From Synechococcus sp. WH 8016 (lineage in GTDB: Bacteria; Cyanobacteriota; Cyanobacteriia; PCC-6307; Cyanobiaceae), in NCBI RefSeq assembly GCF_000230675.1, contig NZ_AGIK01000004.1, positions 1 to 64,000 on the forward strand: a stretch of 64,000 nucleotides of DNA, in the 5' to 3' direction. A program made the translations under genes and the position numbers. Below, in pieces: positions 42,371-52,756 of the stretch (position 1 is the first letter of the stretch; each line of letters starts with the position of its first letter). A model generated the notes under the pieces. That model ran no database searches and was not told the DNA's origin. It saw only the letters and a list, made by a program, of their open reading frames with translations.

Positions 42371-42395
42371 CCAGGAAGGGGAAACAGGAGCCTGG
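42371..42395 (+). ncRNA. Possible small-RNA hairpin with GGAAACA loop
   Basis: CCAGG and CCTGG form a stem around a purine-rich 15-base loop containing GGAAACA at 42380-42386. A hairpin loop carrying this heptamer is, from memory, a feature of the Yfr2-type cyanobacterial RNAs. Promoter, full length and 3' end are not evident, so this is a weak call. Confidence 0.2.
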
Positions 42396-42416
42396 GGATC
42401 CAATCTCAGCAGAGCA

Positions 42417-42433
42417 CGTAACAACCTGTTACG
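42417..42433. promoter_or_regulatory. Dyad upstream of hli
   Basis: CGTAACA-ACC-TGTTACG is a perfect 7-bp inverted repeat with a 3-base centre, 24 bases before the hli ATG. Its outer part reads GTA-N9-TAC, one base longer than the NtcA consensus. GTTACGAT just inside it also resembles half of an HLR1 (RpaB) site. It may be an operator or a leader stem. Confidence 0.45.
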
Positions 42434-42457
42434 ATTAGTGAAATTGCGTTAATCCAG

Positions 42458-42595
42458 ATGAATGACTCCAAATTCGGTTTCTCATCCTTTGCAGAGCAGT
42501 GGAACGGAAGACTGGCGATGATGGGCTTCGTGATTGGCTTAGGTACAGAGCTGCTCACTGGACAAGGCATCCTTTCCCAAATTGGTCTGGGCTGA
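42458..42595 (+). CDS. hli: High light-inducible protein (HLIP)
   Basis: This 45-residue protein has the chlorophyll-binding HLIP helix with EQWNGRLAMMGFVIGLGTEL, in which the Glu, Asn and Arg of ExxNxR are the known ligand-forming set. HLIPs are single-helix thylakoid proteins that bind chlorophyll and carotenoid during light or nutrient stress. The gene is short and easily missed. A strong terminator follows 37 bases after the stop. Confidence 0.92.
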   Translation: MNDSKFGFSSFAEQWNGRLAMMGFVIGLGTELLTGQGILSQIGLG

Positions 42596-42632
42596 AACAG
42601 CTAGATCGACTGGAAAATCGAACACTGACGAC

Positions 42633-42662
42633 AAGAGCTGGAAAATTCCAGCTCTTTTTTTT
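42633..42662 (+). terminator. Terminator of hli
   Basis: AAGAGCTGGAA, AA, TTCCAGCTCTT form an 11-bp stem, and the T run continues to 42662. Confidence 0.95.
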
Positions 42663-42717
42663 ATGGACAGGCAAGAGCTGTCGGCATTCCTTGCAGTCAA
42701 CCAAGGGGCCTTTGCGA

Positions 42718-42903
42718 TCATTGATAGATCAAGATCGGTGCATAAGGTCTTCCGTACCAAATGGACCACCAGCGCGTGGCATGAGCTTCCGCAGCTCGCC
42801 GAGCCTCCACCGCCATGCGGTATTGGTGTTCCCTCTCTTCCCGCAGCTTGCGTTCACGGAATGCCTGCTGGCGATCATCGTTAGCCGCGCCTTCTCTCTC
42901 CAT
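42718..42903 (-). CDS. Unknown small basic/acidic helical protein
   Basis: A 61-residue frame with a long charged helix (REGAANDDRQQAFRERKLRE continuing into EEREHQYRMAVEARRAAEAH), then a Trp-rich end (RWWSIWYGRP). Codon usage looks like that of neighbouring genes. I know no family. It lies downstream of the YchJ gene on the same strand and convergent to hli. An overlapping frame at 42729-42989 is less protein-like. Confidence 0.5.
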   Translation of the reverse strand: MEREGAANDDRQQAFRERKLREEREHQYRMAVEARRAAEAHATRWWSIWYGRPYAPILIYQ

Positions 42904-42945
42904 CTGGGCTCTAGCAGCTGATTTAAATCAAACCGATTCAACCCA

Positions 42946-43383
42946 CTACAGAGGCTTGATATAGAGCCAATGGCCTTTTGGATCCCCATCCTTGCGCTGA
43001 AAGAGCGACGTTTCAGTCATCACATTGCGTTGCCCCCTGGCTCCAAATGTTGCCTCAAATGTCACTGTGCCCTCAAGATCATCCACACCGCCAGCCTCCA
43101 CGGCCTTGATCTGCAGTCCTAACCAACGCGCTTCGCGACAATTCTTCCGCAACTCTTTTCGGCGTTGAAGCAAAGGCGTCGCAGCATCGGGATGCGTTGC
43201 GATCAAATAATCCACGTCTGCAAACGCGAAAGCCGAATAACGCGAACGCATCAACTGTTCAGCAGTCGCAGCCCATTGCTCCCCGAGATGCAGAGGTTGG
43301 CAACATCGTTCGTAGCTCATTCCGCTCAAACAAGGGCATGGCTCTCTACTTTTTGATGATCCAAAGCCAGCAGCTCTTGCCAT
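42946..43383 (-). CDS. YchJ-like UPF0225 protein with SEC-C motif
   Basis: This 145-residue protein begins with a SEC-C type zinc motif (CPCLSGMSYERCCQPLH) followed by the UPF0225 NTF2-like domain (MRSRYSAFAFADVDYLIATH ... VTFEATF ... SLFQRKDG). Zinc is probably bound by the Cys/His set. Function is unknown. The ATG shares one base with the stop of the DUF3326 gene (TAATG), so the two are likely co-translated. Confidence 0.88.
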   Translation of the reverse strand: MARAAGFGSSKSREPCPCLSGMSYERCCQPLHLGEQWAATAEQLMRSRYSAFAFADVDYLIATHPDAATPLLQRRKELRKNCREARWLGLQIKAVEAGGVDDLEGTVTFEATFGARGQRNVMTETSLFQRKDGDPKGHWLYIKPL

Positions 43384-44453
43384 TACGCCAACTCCTTCAA
43401 AGCAGGTAAGGGTCGCATCAAGGCGGATAGGGCCACACCTTCGCGTAAGGCCAGCACCATGCCAGCCGCTTCTGCATAGGAGCGCGCTTGCAACACCTCA
43501 TGTCCCAGGCCAAGCGCCGTTGACGTGACTTGCAACACGGACGGATTGGCCACACTGATCACAGGAACCCTGCGCTCAAGACAAGCCAACACGGCTTCTC
43601 CACCCAGAGCCCCCTCTGGAGCAACCAACACTCCCAAATCATCAGCCACCAGATCCTGTGAATGAGCAGCAGCACGCTGGAGCAAATCCGGTGCCTGACT
43701 TAAACCCACCAACACGCATGCCAAAAAGGTGTAACCCAACTCTTCGCCTGCAGCACGAGGATCCAGCTGCTCATCCAGCGGCAACGCCGATAAAGCCGGT
43801 GCATGAGCACAAGGAATCTGCAGGTGCCGCACCAGTAGATGACTGATCACGGCTTCGGCACCTGCAAGGGCATCCACGCCGCTGCCATGGCGGTAGGCCT
43901 GCAATGCCTCACTTCCCTGGTCGTCGGGGAAGCGGGCAACCACCGCAATCGCCGTTGCTCCATGGGCTCTTAAGCGTTCCCCCGCGCGCAATAAGGAATC
44001 CGGGCGCTCAAGGGTGCCCCAACTCGCACCGCTCTGGCCCAATCCCATATGCACTCCTAACGGCACATCACTCGACACCACAGGGCCGATCTCGATGCCC
44101 AGGGTTGCCCTGCAACCATCGGCCACTTGAAGGTGACGTTGACGCAGCTCCGGTTCGATACCAGCATCCAAAAGCAAACCAATCCGCTGCTGACGAACAG
44201 GCCGTAGAGCCCAATCGCCCACGGCAAAGCGATCGAGGCCATACCCCTCCACATAGCTAATGCGGGGGTCTTTCCAGTACAAGGATGCCCCATTCATCAC
44301 GTTGGGGTGGGTGATCAAACAGCCGGAGGCCGAAGCGAGAAGCCTTGCACTGGGAAGCGCATCACCCGCATACCCGCCGATCGCACATCCAATCCCCGTT
44401 GGCACCACCATCAATGTGGGCAGGGGAGATCCCAAAGACAGCCCCTCCCTCAC
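43383..44453 (-). CDS. DUF3326 family protein
   Basis: This 356-residue protein matches the cyanobacterial/plant DUF3326 family: LMVVPTGIGCAIGGYAGDALP, ASGCLITHPNVMNGASLYW, GLDRFAVGDWALRP and FLACVLVGLSQAP. No catalytic motif is known to me. The start is GTG 44453 and overlaps the stop of the 62-residue gene (GTGA). A role in metabolism is assumed only because of strong conservation. It is the middle gene of the ferredoxin cluster. Confidence 0.85.
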   Translation of the reverse strand: MREGLSLGSPLPTLMVVPTGIGCAIGGYAGDALPSARLLASASGCLITHPNVMNGASLYWKDPRISYVEGYGLDRFAVGDWALRPVRQQRIGLLLDAGIEPELRQRHLQVADGCRATLGIEIGPVVSSDVPLGVHMGLGQSGASWGTLERPDSLLRAGERLRAHGATAIAVVARFPDDQGSEALQAYRHGSGVDALAGAEAVISHLLVRHLQIPCAHAPALSALPLDEQLDPRAAGEELGYTFLACVLVGLSQAPDLLQRAAAHSQDLVADDLGVLVAPEGALGGEAVLACLERRVPVISVANPSVLQVTSTALGLGHEVLQARSYAEAAGMVLALREGVALSALMRPLPALKELA

Positions 44454-44638
44454 TCGATCAACACCGCTTCAATCTGCAAGACAGCACTGTCTTCCTGCGA
44501 TGAATGATCGACAGCGGTAATCGCCCAACGCAAGGGATCACCATGAGCGCGTAATTGATCTTTCACCCAAGCGCTCAAATCCGCTGCCTTTCGATCTTTG
44601 GGCCAAGGCAACGTCAACGTTTTCGACGTCAACCTCAT
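44450..44638 (-). CDS. Conserved 62-residue protein
   Basis: A short soluble protein with SKTLTLPWPKDRKAADLSAW, then DQLRAHGDPLRWAITAVD and a C-terminal VLQIEAVLIE strand. I do not recognise a family. Its ATG overlaps the ferredoxin stop (ATGA at 44635-44638) and its stop overlaps the DUF3326 start, so it is locked into the cluster. Confidence 0.7.
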   Translation of the reverse strand: MRLTSKTLTLPWPKDRKAADLSAWVKDQLRAHGDPLRWAITAVDHSSQEDSAVLQIEAVLIE

Positions 44639-44976
44639 TTTTGGTACTGACCAAACTGAGCCTCATAGAGCGCATCTTCCTGACCCGCCAACAGCTGAAG
44701 ATCAGAACAAGGGAAGGCAACACAAAGCAAGGTAAATCCTTCGGCGCGTAGGTCCTCCTTGACACCCATCGCATCAGATTGTTCCACCGAACCGCTTTTT
44801 AAACGGGCGGCACACGTGGTGCAAACGCCTGAGCAGCACGAACTCGGAAGCATGACCCCTGCTTCTTCCGCCGCCGCCAACACCGTTTGATCAGATCGAC
44901 AGGAAAAGCTGTGTTCAACAGCATCCACTTCGATGCTGACGTTGTAAGTGGCAACAGCACTGGCTTGATCGCTCAT
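44635..44976 (-). CDS. Divergent [2Fe-2S] ferredoxin
   Basis: A 113-residue plant-type ferredoxin with cluster ligands in PSSCCSGVCTTCAARLKSG and LLCVAFPCSD. It is less acidic than PetF and has a different C-terminus (QEDALYEAQFGQYQK), so it probably serves a specific partner. ATG 44976 (MSDQASAVATYNV) is used; an ATG at 45003 would add nine residues. It is downstream of the oxygenase gene by 46 bases and coupled to the 62-residue gene. Confidence 0.88.
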   Translation of the reverse strand: MSDQASAVATYNVSIEVDAVEHSFSCRSDQTVLAAAEEAGVMLPSSCCSGVCTTCAARLKSGSVEQSDAMGVKEDLRAEGFTLLCVAFPCSDLQLLAGQEDALYEAQFGQYQK

Positions 44977-45022
44977 CCTGAAAGAAAAGCCTTGGTCATT
45001 CATCTTCTCAGGGCACCAGACG

Positions 45023-45730
45023 TCATGACGACAAATCCGAGCAGGCACTCCAATGAGAAGGATGGGGGGCAAGGTATTCCGGTGGGTTGCCCTGCTCAGG
45101 AGCCGTGATCACAAAGTCGAAACTGATCGAGCAGCGCAGCGACTCAGGATCGCCATTGGTCAACACGCTGTGATCAAGCCTGGAAGGGAACAGCACCAGC
45201 AGGCCAACCTCCGGAGCCAAGTCCCAGCTGTCTGCATTGAAAGGATGATCAATCGCAATGGGCCCGGCATGGCCAGCGGACAGTCCTGGCACGAGTTCAT
45301 TGCTTTGCAATGGCGAATGAACACGTAGTACCCCCTCCTCACCTGAGCCAGCCCCCGTGAGATACAACACGGCGCTGAGGTGGGCATTCGGATGGTGATG
45401 GCGGCCAACCAGCTGATCCCAATCGCTCAGCACAGGCCAGCAGCGCTGAAGATGCAAAGCCACCTGGCTGCAATCAAACCCAACCGCCGCCAGATAACGC
45501 TCGGCCTGGGCTGACACCTGTTGAACCAACGGAGCAAATTCAACTTGACGATGCAATTGCCAAACACCGTTGATATCACCTGTCCAAGCGCACCCCTCAC
45601 TCGGGTTGCCAACGGCCTCACCCCTAAGCGCTATCAGCGTCTGCAAATGCCCAGCAAGGTCGAGTGGATCGATCGCCAACTTTGTTGTGGCGACAACCGT
45701 TGGGAAAAGCTGGTGAAGGGTCAAAGTCAT
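45023..45730 (-). CDS. Putative 2-oxoglutarate/Fe(II) oxygenase
   Basis: The 235-residue protein resembles the TIGR02466 group of the cupin-like 2OG-Fe(II) oxygenases. HHHPNAHLSAVLYLTG supplies an HxH-type motif, and FPSRLDHSVLTN has the second His. An Arg near the C-terminus (SLRCSISFDFVI) fits 2-oxoglutarate binding. ATG 45730 is used; a GTG one codon upstream is also possible. Substrate unknown. It starts a tight minus-strand cluster that includes a ferredoxin. Confidence 0.8.
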   Translation of the reverse strand: MTLTLHQLFPTVVATTKLAIDPLDLAGHLQTLIALRGEAVGNPSEGCAWTGDINGVWQLHRQVEFAPLVQQVSAQAERYLAAVGFDCSQVALHLQRCWPVLSDWDQLVGRHHHPNAHLSAVLYLTGAGSGEEGVLRVHSPLQSNELVPGLSAGHAGPIAIDHPFNADSWDLAPEVGLLVLFPSRLDHSVLTNGDPESLRCSISFDFVITAPEQGNPPEYLAPHPSHWSACSDLSS

Positions 45731-45737
45731 CACCCCA

Positions 45738-45764
45738 TTAAAAAAGCCGACCCAAAGGCCGGCT
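45738..45764 (-). terminator. Terminator of the ATP synthase operon
   Basis: On the minus strand AGCCGGCC pairs with GGTCGGCT (one mismatch) around TTTG, followed by TTTTTTAAT. It lies 20 bases after the atpG stop and just before the oxygenase start. Confidence 0.9.
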
Positions 45765-45784
45765 CAATCATGGTGAACAGAAAT

Positions 45785-46738
45785 TTAGGCGCCTGCTGCT
45801 GCAGAGCCACCCACCACTTCCAGAATTTCCTGGGTAATGGCTGCCTGACGTGCCTTGTTGTAGTCAAGAGTCAGGGTCTTAGCCAACTCCTTGGCATTGT
45901 CACTGGCATTATTCATTGCCGTCATTCGGCTTGCCAGCTCGGATGCTGCTGATTCCTGCAGGGAACGCAAGAGTTGATTTTGCAGATACAAAGGCAACAA
46001 CGCATTCAACAGTTGATCAGGACTTTGCTCGAAGACGATGTCGGAAGGCAAAGGAGGCTGTGAATTATCAGGTGCACTTCCTGTTTCAACAGACAAGCGA
46101 CCTTCTTTTGTTGTAAGCCTGAAGATTTCATCTTCGGCCTCAGCAATCCCTTGGGGATCAAGAGGCAGAAGCGTTTGCACTACTGGCTTACAGCTCACCA
46201 AGTTGATGAACTTGGTGAAAATAATCTCAACTCGATCTGATGCCTGAGAAAGAAACTCAGCAAAGATTTCGCTAGCAATAGACCCAGCTTCATCAGCAGT
46301 AGGTACTTGCTCCAAGCCCGTAAACGTAGCTTGAATGGGATAACTACGGTTGGTGAAATAGCTGATTGCTTTGCGTCCAATCAACACAAGAGTCACCTTG
46401 TAACCCTGGCTCTGAAGCTCAGCGAAACGCTTTTCAGTGCGCTTGATGATATTGGAGTTGTAACCACCGCAAAGACCACGGTCGCCAGTAACGGCCATCA
46501 AGGTGATGGTTTCAACAGGACGCTGTTCCAGCAAGGGAGCATCAGCATCTTCAAAGCGCATCCGCGCTTGGAGGTTTTCAAGCAAACGTGCGAGCCGATC
46601 AGCAAACGGACGGCTGCGCAGGACTTGCTCTTGGGCTCGACGAACTTTGGCCGCAGCCACGAGGCGCATGGCCTCGGTGATCTTGCGGGTGTTCTTGACC
46701 GATTTAATCCGGTCCCGGATCTCTTTGAGATTTGCCAT
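45785..46738 (-). CDS. atpG: ATP synthase subunit gamma
   Basis: This 317-residue F1 gamma has [20 protein letters not shown] at the start, [16 protein letters not shown], and the C-terminal [20 protein letters not shown] helix. A segment after about residue 195 ([19 protein letters not shown]) is the cyanobacterial/plastid insert, without the paired Cys of chloroplast gamma. It is the last gene of the operon. Confidence 0.96.
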   Translation of the reverse strand: MANLKEIRDRIKSVKNTRKITEAMRLVAAAKVRRAQEQVLRSRPFADRLARLLENLQARMRFEDADAPLLEQRPVETITLMAVTGDRGLCGGYNSNIIKRTEKRFAELQSQGYKVTLVLIGRKAISYFTNRSYPIQATFTGLEQVPTADEAGSIASEIFAEFLSQASDRVEIIFTKFINLVSCKPVVQTLLPLDPQGIAEAEDEIFRLTTKEGRLSVETGSAPDNSQPPLPSDIVFEQSPDQLLNALLPLYLQNQLLRSLQESAASELASRMTAMNNASDNAKELAKTLTLDYNKARQAAITQEILEVVGGSAAAGA

Positions 46739-46748
46739 GGCTTAGCCC

Positions 46749-48323
<1,575 letters not shown>

Positions 48324-48328
48324 TTAGC

Positions 48329-48877
48329 TCAGCTCGCCTTAGCGAGTGCAAGACCAAGGCGACGAACCTGACCGGAGAGGCTGGCATCGATCACCTGAGA
48401 ACCGAGGTTGACGACAAAGCCACCAATCAATGAAGGATCGACCTTGAGATCGATTTCAACAGCATTGGTTCCAGCCATTGACTGGACTTTGGCGGTCAAT
48501 GAGGCCTGCTGCTCTTCTGAAAGAGGCTGAGCAGCGCGAACATGCGCTAGGGCGATATTCCGAGACTCTCTATAGAGCTCGAGATAACGAAGAAGCACTG
48601 CCTCCAGAGCCGGAAGACGTTGGCGATCTGCCAAAACCTTGAGCAAGTTCAACAGCGAAGGTGCAACTTGTTCCGAAAGAAGGCTGGTTAGAGCTTTCTT
48701 CTTGGCATCAGGCTCAAGAACAGGAGATGTCATCGCATCACGAAGAGGCTCTGAAGACTCCCAAGCAGCGAGAAGGTCCTTGCACTGAGAGGCAACTTCT
48801 TCAGATTCCTGACGAACGTCAGTGACCTGAAGCAGAGCATCTGCGTAAGGGGTTGCAAGAGAATTTAAAAGAGGCAT
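48329..48877 (-). CDS. atpH: ATP synthase subunit delta
   Basis: This 182-residue subunit (atpD in cyanobacterial naming) joins F1 to the b subunits. It has an N-terminal helical domain (YADALLQVTDVRQESEEVASQ) and the C-terminal LTAKVQSMAGTNAVEIDLKV, LIGGFVVNLGSQVIDASLSG. Its ATG overlaps the atpF stop (TGATG). Confidence 0.94.
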   Translation of the reverse strand: MPLLNSLATPYADALLQVTDVRQESEEVASQCKDLLAAWESSEPLRDAMTSPVLEPDAKKKALTSLLSEQVAPSLLNLLKVLADRQRLPALEAVLLRYLELYRESRNIALAHVRAAQPLSEEQQASLTAKVQSMAGTNAVEIDLKVDPSLIGGFVVNLGSQVIDASLSGQVRRLGLALAKAS

Positions 48878-49398
48878 CAGACGTCCTCCAAGTTAGAAAT
48901 TGAAGAGTCGATCAGCTTGGCTTGAGCTTTGCTGTCGAGGCGATTAGGCAGTTCAGTCAAGGCCTTATCAATGGCGGAAAGAGCCGCTTCTCTACGGAGT
49001 TGTTCCGTAAGTCGAGCACCCTCTGCAGTGAGGTCGGCTAAGGCATCTTGCTTGAGAGCAGCCATGGCCTGAATCGTTTTCTTCTCACCATCAGCACGAA
49101 TCGCTTCAGCACGAGCCTTGCCGTCTTGACGGATTCTTTCAGCCTTTTGCTGGGCCGCCGATAGCTCTTCTTGAGCTTTCGACAGTTCAACCGTGGCCGT
49201 CTTCAAACGCTTCTCAGCATCTTGAAGATCTTTGAGAATGGCCTCGCGTCTGCGCTCGAGCATCCCCCCCAGAAATCCCTTCAGGAACCAATACAAAACA
49301 CCGATCACAATGACCAGGTTGATCAGATTGGTTTCAAAGAGATTGAGGTTGATTCCGAATCCACCCTCAGAAGCGATCAAAGGAAATAGGACAGTCAT
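48877..49398 (-). CDS. atpF: ATP synthase subunit b
   Basis: This 173-residue stator subunit has one membrane helix (about 25-45, NLINLVIVIGVLYWFLKGFLG) and a long charged coiled coil. The ATG overlaps the stop of b-prime. With b-prime it makes the heterodimeric peripheral stalk of phototrophs. Confidence 0.94.
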   Translation of the reverse strand: MTVLFPLIASEGGFGINLNLFETNLINLVIVIGVLYWFLKGFLGGMLERRREAILKDLQDAEKRLKTATVELSKAQEELSAAQQKAERIRQDGKARAEAIRADGEKKTIQAMAALKQDALADLTAEGARLTEQLRREAALSAIDKALTELPNRLDSKAQAKLIDSSISNLEDV

Positions 49399-49862
49399 CA
49401 GGCAGCTAGCAGTCGTTCAATGATCTGGGAGCTGAGTTGATCAACCTGTGCCATCAACTTTGACTGAGCAGATTCACGTTGAGACTCAATTTCTTTACGA
49501 GCTTGTTCTCGGGTGCGATTCGCTTCAGTTTCCGCTGTAGCTAGTGCCTCGCGGTAGAGAGCGTCAACTTCCGTTTCTGCTTCAACAATGGCTGACTGCG
49601 CAGCCTGTCTAGCGCCTCGAAGTTGATCTTGAAGGTCGGCCTCGAGACGACGAACTTGCTCAAGCTTTTGCTTGGCGTCAGCACGACTCGTATTGATATA
49701 TCCCTCACGATCTTCCACGACCTTGCCAACCGGCCGGAAGAACAGAGAATTGAGCAGAAAGGTTAGGAGAACCACCTGAAGAGCCATTAAAGGCAAGGTG
49801 GCATCGAGGTCAAAGAGACCTCCCTCCGGAACCGCCGCTTCAGCGAACAGAAGCCAGGTCAT
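49398..49862 (-). CDS. atpF2: ATP synthase subunit b-prime
   Basis: This 154-residue second b-type stalk subunit (atpG in cyanobacterial naming) has a membrane helix near residues 25-45 ([20 protein letters not shown]), then a coiled coil. The pair of distinct b subunits is characteristic of cyanobacteria and plastids. A hairpin separates it from atpE. Confidence 0.93.
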   Translation of the reverse strand: MTWLLFAEAAVPEGGLFDLDATLPLMALQVVLLTFLLNSLFFRPVGKVVEDREGYINTSRADAKQKLEQVRRLEADLQDQLRGARQAAQSAIVEAETEVDALYREALATAETEANRTREQARKEIESQRESAQSKLMAQVDQLSSQIIERLLAA

Positions 49863-49910
49863 GGAAGAGGTGAGCTGGAGAGGAGCGAGAAATTGCGTAC
49901 AGAATTATGC

Positions 49911-49939
49911 GGGGAGCGACATCACGTGAGACGCTCCCC
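49911..49939 (-). other. Stem-loop between the c and b-prime genes
   Basis: GGGGAGCG and CGCTCCCC form an 8-bp GC-rich stem with a 13-base loop, 10 bases after the atpE stop, with no T run. It may protect the 3' end of an atpE-containing transcript and raise c-subunit output. Confidence 0.6.
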
Positions 49940-49948
49940 AACTCTGCA

Positions 49949-50233
<285 letters not shown>

Positions 50234-50362
50234 TTATGAAGTGGGAGTTAGATCACCCTGCGCAGGGACACCGTCACTAAGGAAAGTGGGCCCGAATGTT
50301 GATGGTCGGACCTGCGCGCAAGATTTTCTAGCAGACGAGCCTTCGAAAAGGCCGTGAATCAA

Positions 50363-51088
50363 CTAGTGCGCTTCGTGAAGACCTTCACCGATGTAGAAGG
50401 CCGCAAGAGTCGCAAAAATAAGAGCCTGAATAGCACTGGTGAAGAGGCCAAGCAACATCACCGGAAGGGGAACAATCAGGGGCACTAGATAAACAAGCAC
50501 ACCTACCGCTAATTCATCAGCAAGGATGTTTCCGAAAAGACGGAAAGAAAGAGATAGAGGCTTGGTAAATTCCTCGATGATTTTGAACGGGAGCATGATG
50601 GGGGTCGGCTCCACGTAAAGCTCGAAGAATCTCCAACCCTTCTTGCTCAAACCAGCGTAGAAATAAGCCAGTGTCACAAGCAGAGCCATCGCCACCGTGG
50701 TGTTGATGTCTGCGGTTGGAGCTCCAAGTTCTCCTTCAGGGAGTTCGATCACCTTCCAAGGGATCAGTGCACCACCCCAATTACTGACAAAAATGAACAG
50801 AAACAGGGTGCCAATAAAGGGGAGCCATTCGCGGTAATACTTCTCTCCGATCTGATCACGAGAGAGATCACGAATGTAATCCCACAAGAACTCAAGAAGG
50901 TTCTGCGCACCTTTTGGATCGCGACTAAGATTTTTAGTACCTACAAGCACAAAGGCGAGCAGGGCACCGATCAAAATCCAGGAGCTGAGGAAAATCTGGC
51001 CGTGCAGATTGAGGTTACCGATCTGCCAATACAGATGGTGACCAACCTCCAGTTCGGCGAACGGCAGTGTGAAAGGCAGCAAAGCCAT
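50363..51088 (-). CDS. atpB: ATP synthase subunit a
   Basis: The 241-residue proton channel subunit (atpI in cyanobacterial naming). The essential Arg is in [20 protein letters not shown], with [19 protein letters not shown] at the end. It has five to six membrane helices. Confidence 0.96.
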   Translation of the reverse strand: MALLPFTLPFAELEVGHHLYWQIGNLNLHGQIFLSSWILIGALLAFVLVGTKNLSRDPKGAQNLLEFLWDYIRDLSRDQIGEKYYREWLPFIGTLFLFIFVSNWGGALIPWKVIELPEGELGAPTADINTTVAMALLVTLAYFYAGLSKKGWRFFELYVEPTPIMLPFKIIEEFTKPLSLSFRLFGNILADELAVGVLVYLVPLIVPLPVMLLGLFTSAIQALIFATLAAFYIGEGLHEAH

Positions 51089-51113
51089 GAATGCAGAAGA
51101 GGGAAGCGCGAGA

Positions 51114-51539
51114 TCAGCCGTCGAAAACGGTCTGAAGAATCAAGGCGGGCTTGTAAAGGAGAAAACCTACAAATGCAGGTAAGAGGTCTAGCTGGGGAAA
51201 TCGAGCTGCTGAAACGATGAGAACAATCGGAACAACGAGCTGAAAACGACCAACTTGACGGGAACCTCCACCGAGCCGGGCCACGCTGCGGGCGAGTAGA
51301 CGCAAGTAAAAAAGACCAGCGACAGCTCCAACAAGCAGGCTTCTGGCTACAAAAAGATCGAAGTAAAACGCTGCGAACAAAATCGCAACGACAGACACGA
51401 TCACTGTGGCCAGCATCAGACGCACTTGAAGCCGAGCGAAAGACTCCATTCCATTTTCAGCTGAGGTATTCACCGCAGCTGAATCTGAGGAGGGCAAGGC
51501 TTGCAAATTGCGCCTGAGAAAGCGGGCGGAATCTATCAC
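51114..51539 (-). CDS. atp1: ATP synthase operon protein Atp1
   Basis: This 141-residue protein corresponds to the AtpI/Atp1-like first gene of cyanobacterial ATP operons, thought to help c-ring assembly. It has four hydrophobic segments (from about residue 42) and [27 protein letters not shown]. The GTG at 51539 overlaps the methyltransferase stop (GTGA); ATG 51449 (MESFARLQ) is an alternative start that fits homologues better. Confidence 0.85.
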   Translation of the reverse strand: MIDSARFLRRNLQALPSSDSAAVNTSAENGMESFARLQVRLMLATVIVSVVAILFAAFYFDLFVARSLLVGAVAGLFYLRLLARSVARLGGGSRQVGRFQLVVPIVLIVSAARFPQLDLLPAFVGFLLYKPALILQTVFDG

Positions 51540-52756
51540 GTGATTCCGCTGAGTAACGCATCGTTGGCCTCAAGCAAAAGCAATTTTTTGCTCATGAGGC
51601 CTCTGGCTAAAGAAGCAGTTGTTGGGTCTCCACTCAGGATTCCGAGGGGAACGTCAGGGTTTTCATCCACTAAACGGAGCAGGCTCAATTCCTCATCTGA
51701 AATGGAGATGGGTTCGAGATCTGGGCCCAACATGCTTTTGGAAGGCCACCCCCACAGACATGACTGGCGTCGACCAGACGCTTGGAGCAGCGTTTTGTCG
51801 TTGGGCCAACGCCAAGGCTCTATGGGTTGTGCGCTCACAAAAAACTCAAAGTGGCTGATGTCGGGGTCGAGCTGCTCGACCAGTGCCCATTGATCCGCTG
51901 GCGATAGAGCTTGAGCACGGGATAGCAATTCACCCTTGAGCAATCGAGCGGGGTCCCAGACAGAAGGATTGGAGAAGCCAGCGAAATAAAGCCCCGACGC
52001 CTTGATTAAGGCCATCAGCCTCCCGAGGTCGTAGCTGGTTTCCTGAGGGTGCAAATACATATCGGCAAAGTTGGCGTCAGCTTGGGTATCAAGCGCCCAA
52101 CGTTGGTCGTGGGTGCGGCGCAAGCGATTGGTCTCAGGCAAGTCTGAAAACAACTCACGCCCCAACCTCAATCCGTCCGAACCCGTCCCAGCGTCCAATA
52201 GCTCCAGAGCTTTCTGCGTGCGGTGAATCTCCCAACGGCCAGCGTCGGCATAGAGAAATAGATGCAAAATTCCCTGAGGAGCCAGTCGCTGTCCCAGTGC
52301 TTTCAATCCAGCCAGCGGGTCGCGCAGGTGATGCAAAACCCCTACGGAATTGATGTAATCAAAAACACCTTCATCTTGAAGATCCAAAAGGCTGCGCTGC
52401 TCTTGTCGTAGAGATCGGACCTGTTCAGCACCTCCAGAACGGCGCAAGCGCTCCCGCGCCACATCGAGTGCTCCCGCACTGATATCCACGGCCAAAATCT
52501 CTGCGCCCGGGTTGAGGTGACAGAGGTAGTCCGTACTGACTCCTGTGCCACACCCCGCATCAAGGATGCGAATCACACCCTCTTTGGAATCCTGAGCTTT
52601 GAGCCCTCCCTTCACCGCAGCGAGCACGCTGTCGTGGCACCAGCGCCAGTTGTATCCAGGAGGCGGGCCGTCTTGAAGGGGGTCTGCTGGATAGGGGAAG
52701 CGGTCATAAAAGTCGCTCACCACAGGGGTCGCCACATCCGAGGGAGGAGTGTTCAT
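51536..52756 (-). CDS. SAM-dependent methyltransferase
   Basis: The 406-residue protein has a class I methyltransferase domain in its first half: ILDAGCGTGVSTDYL near residue 66, ILAVDISAGALDVARERL, and DYINSVGVLHHLRDP near 135. The C-terminal half (from about 240) is separate and conserved in cyanobacteria, with an unknown substrate. Start MNTPPSDVATPVVSDFYDRFPYP is typical of these proteins. Its stop overlaps the atp1 start, so it may be the first gene of the ATP operon. It is divergent from apcE, with 157 bases between start codons. Confidence 0.85.
   Translation of the reverse strand: MNTPPSDVATPVVSDFYDRFPYPADPLQDGPPPGYNWRWCHDSVLAAVKGGLKAQDSKEGVIRILDAGCGTGVSTDYLCHLNPGAEILAVDISAGALDVARERLRRSGGAEQVRSLRQEQRSLLDLQDEGVFDYINSVGVLHHLRDPLAGLKALGQRLAPQGILHLFLYADAGRWEIHRTQKALELLDAGTGSDGLRLGRELFSDLPETNRLRRTHDQRWALDTQADANFADMYLHPQETSYDLGRLMALIKASGLYFAGFSNPSVWDPARLLKGELLSRAQALSPADQWALVEQLDPDISHFEFFVSAQPIEPWRWPNDKTLLQASGRRQSCLWGWPSKSMLGPDLEPISISDEELSLLRLVDENPDVPLGILSGDPTTASLARGLMSKKLLLLEANDALLSGIT

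Noticed and set aside
42344-42421. 25-codon frame between sagB and hli as a possible peptide precursor
   Set aside because: No Cys, no leader-like motif and no ribosome binding site; too short to support as a substrate of the SagB-type enzyme.
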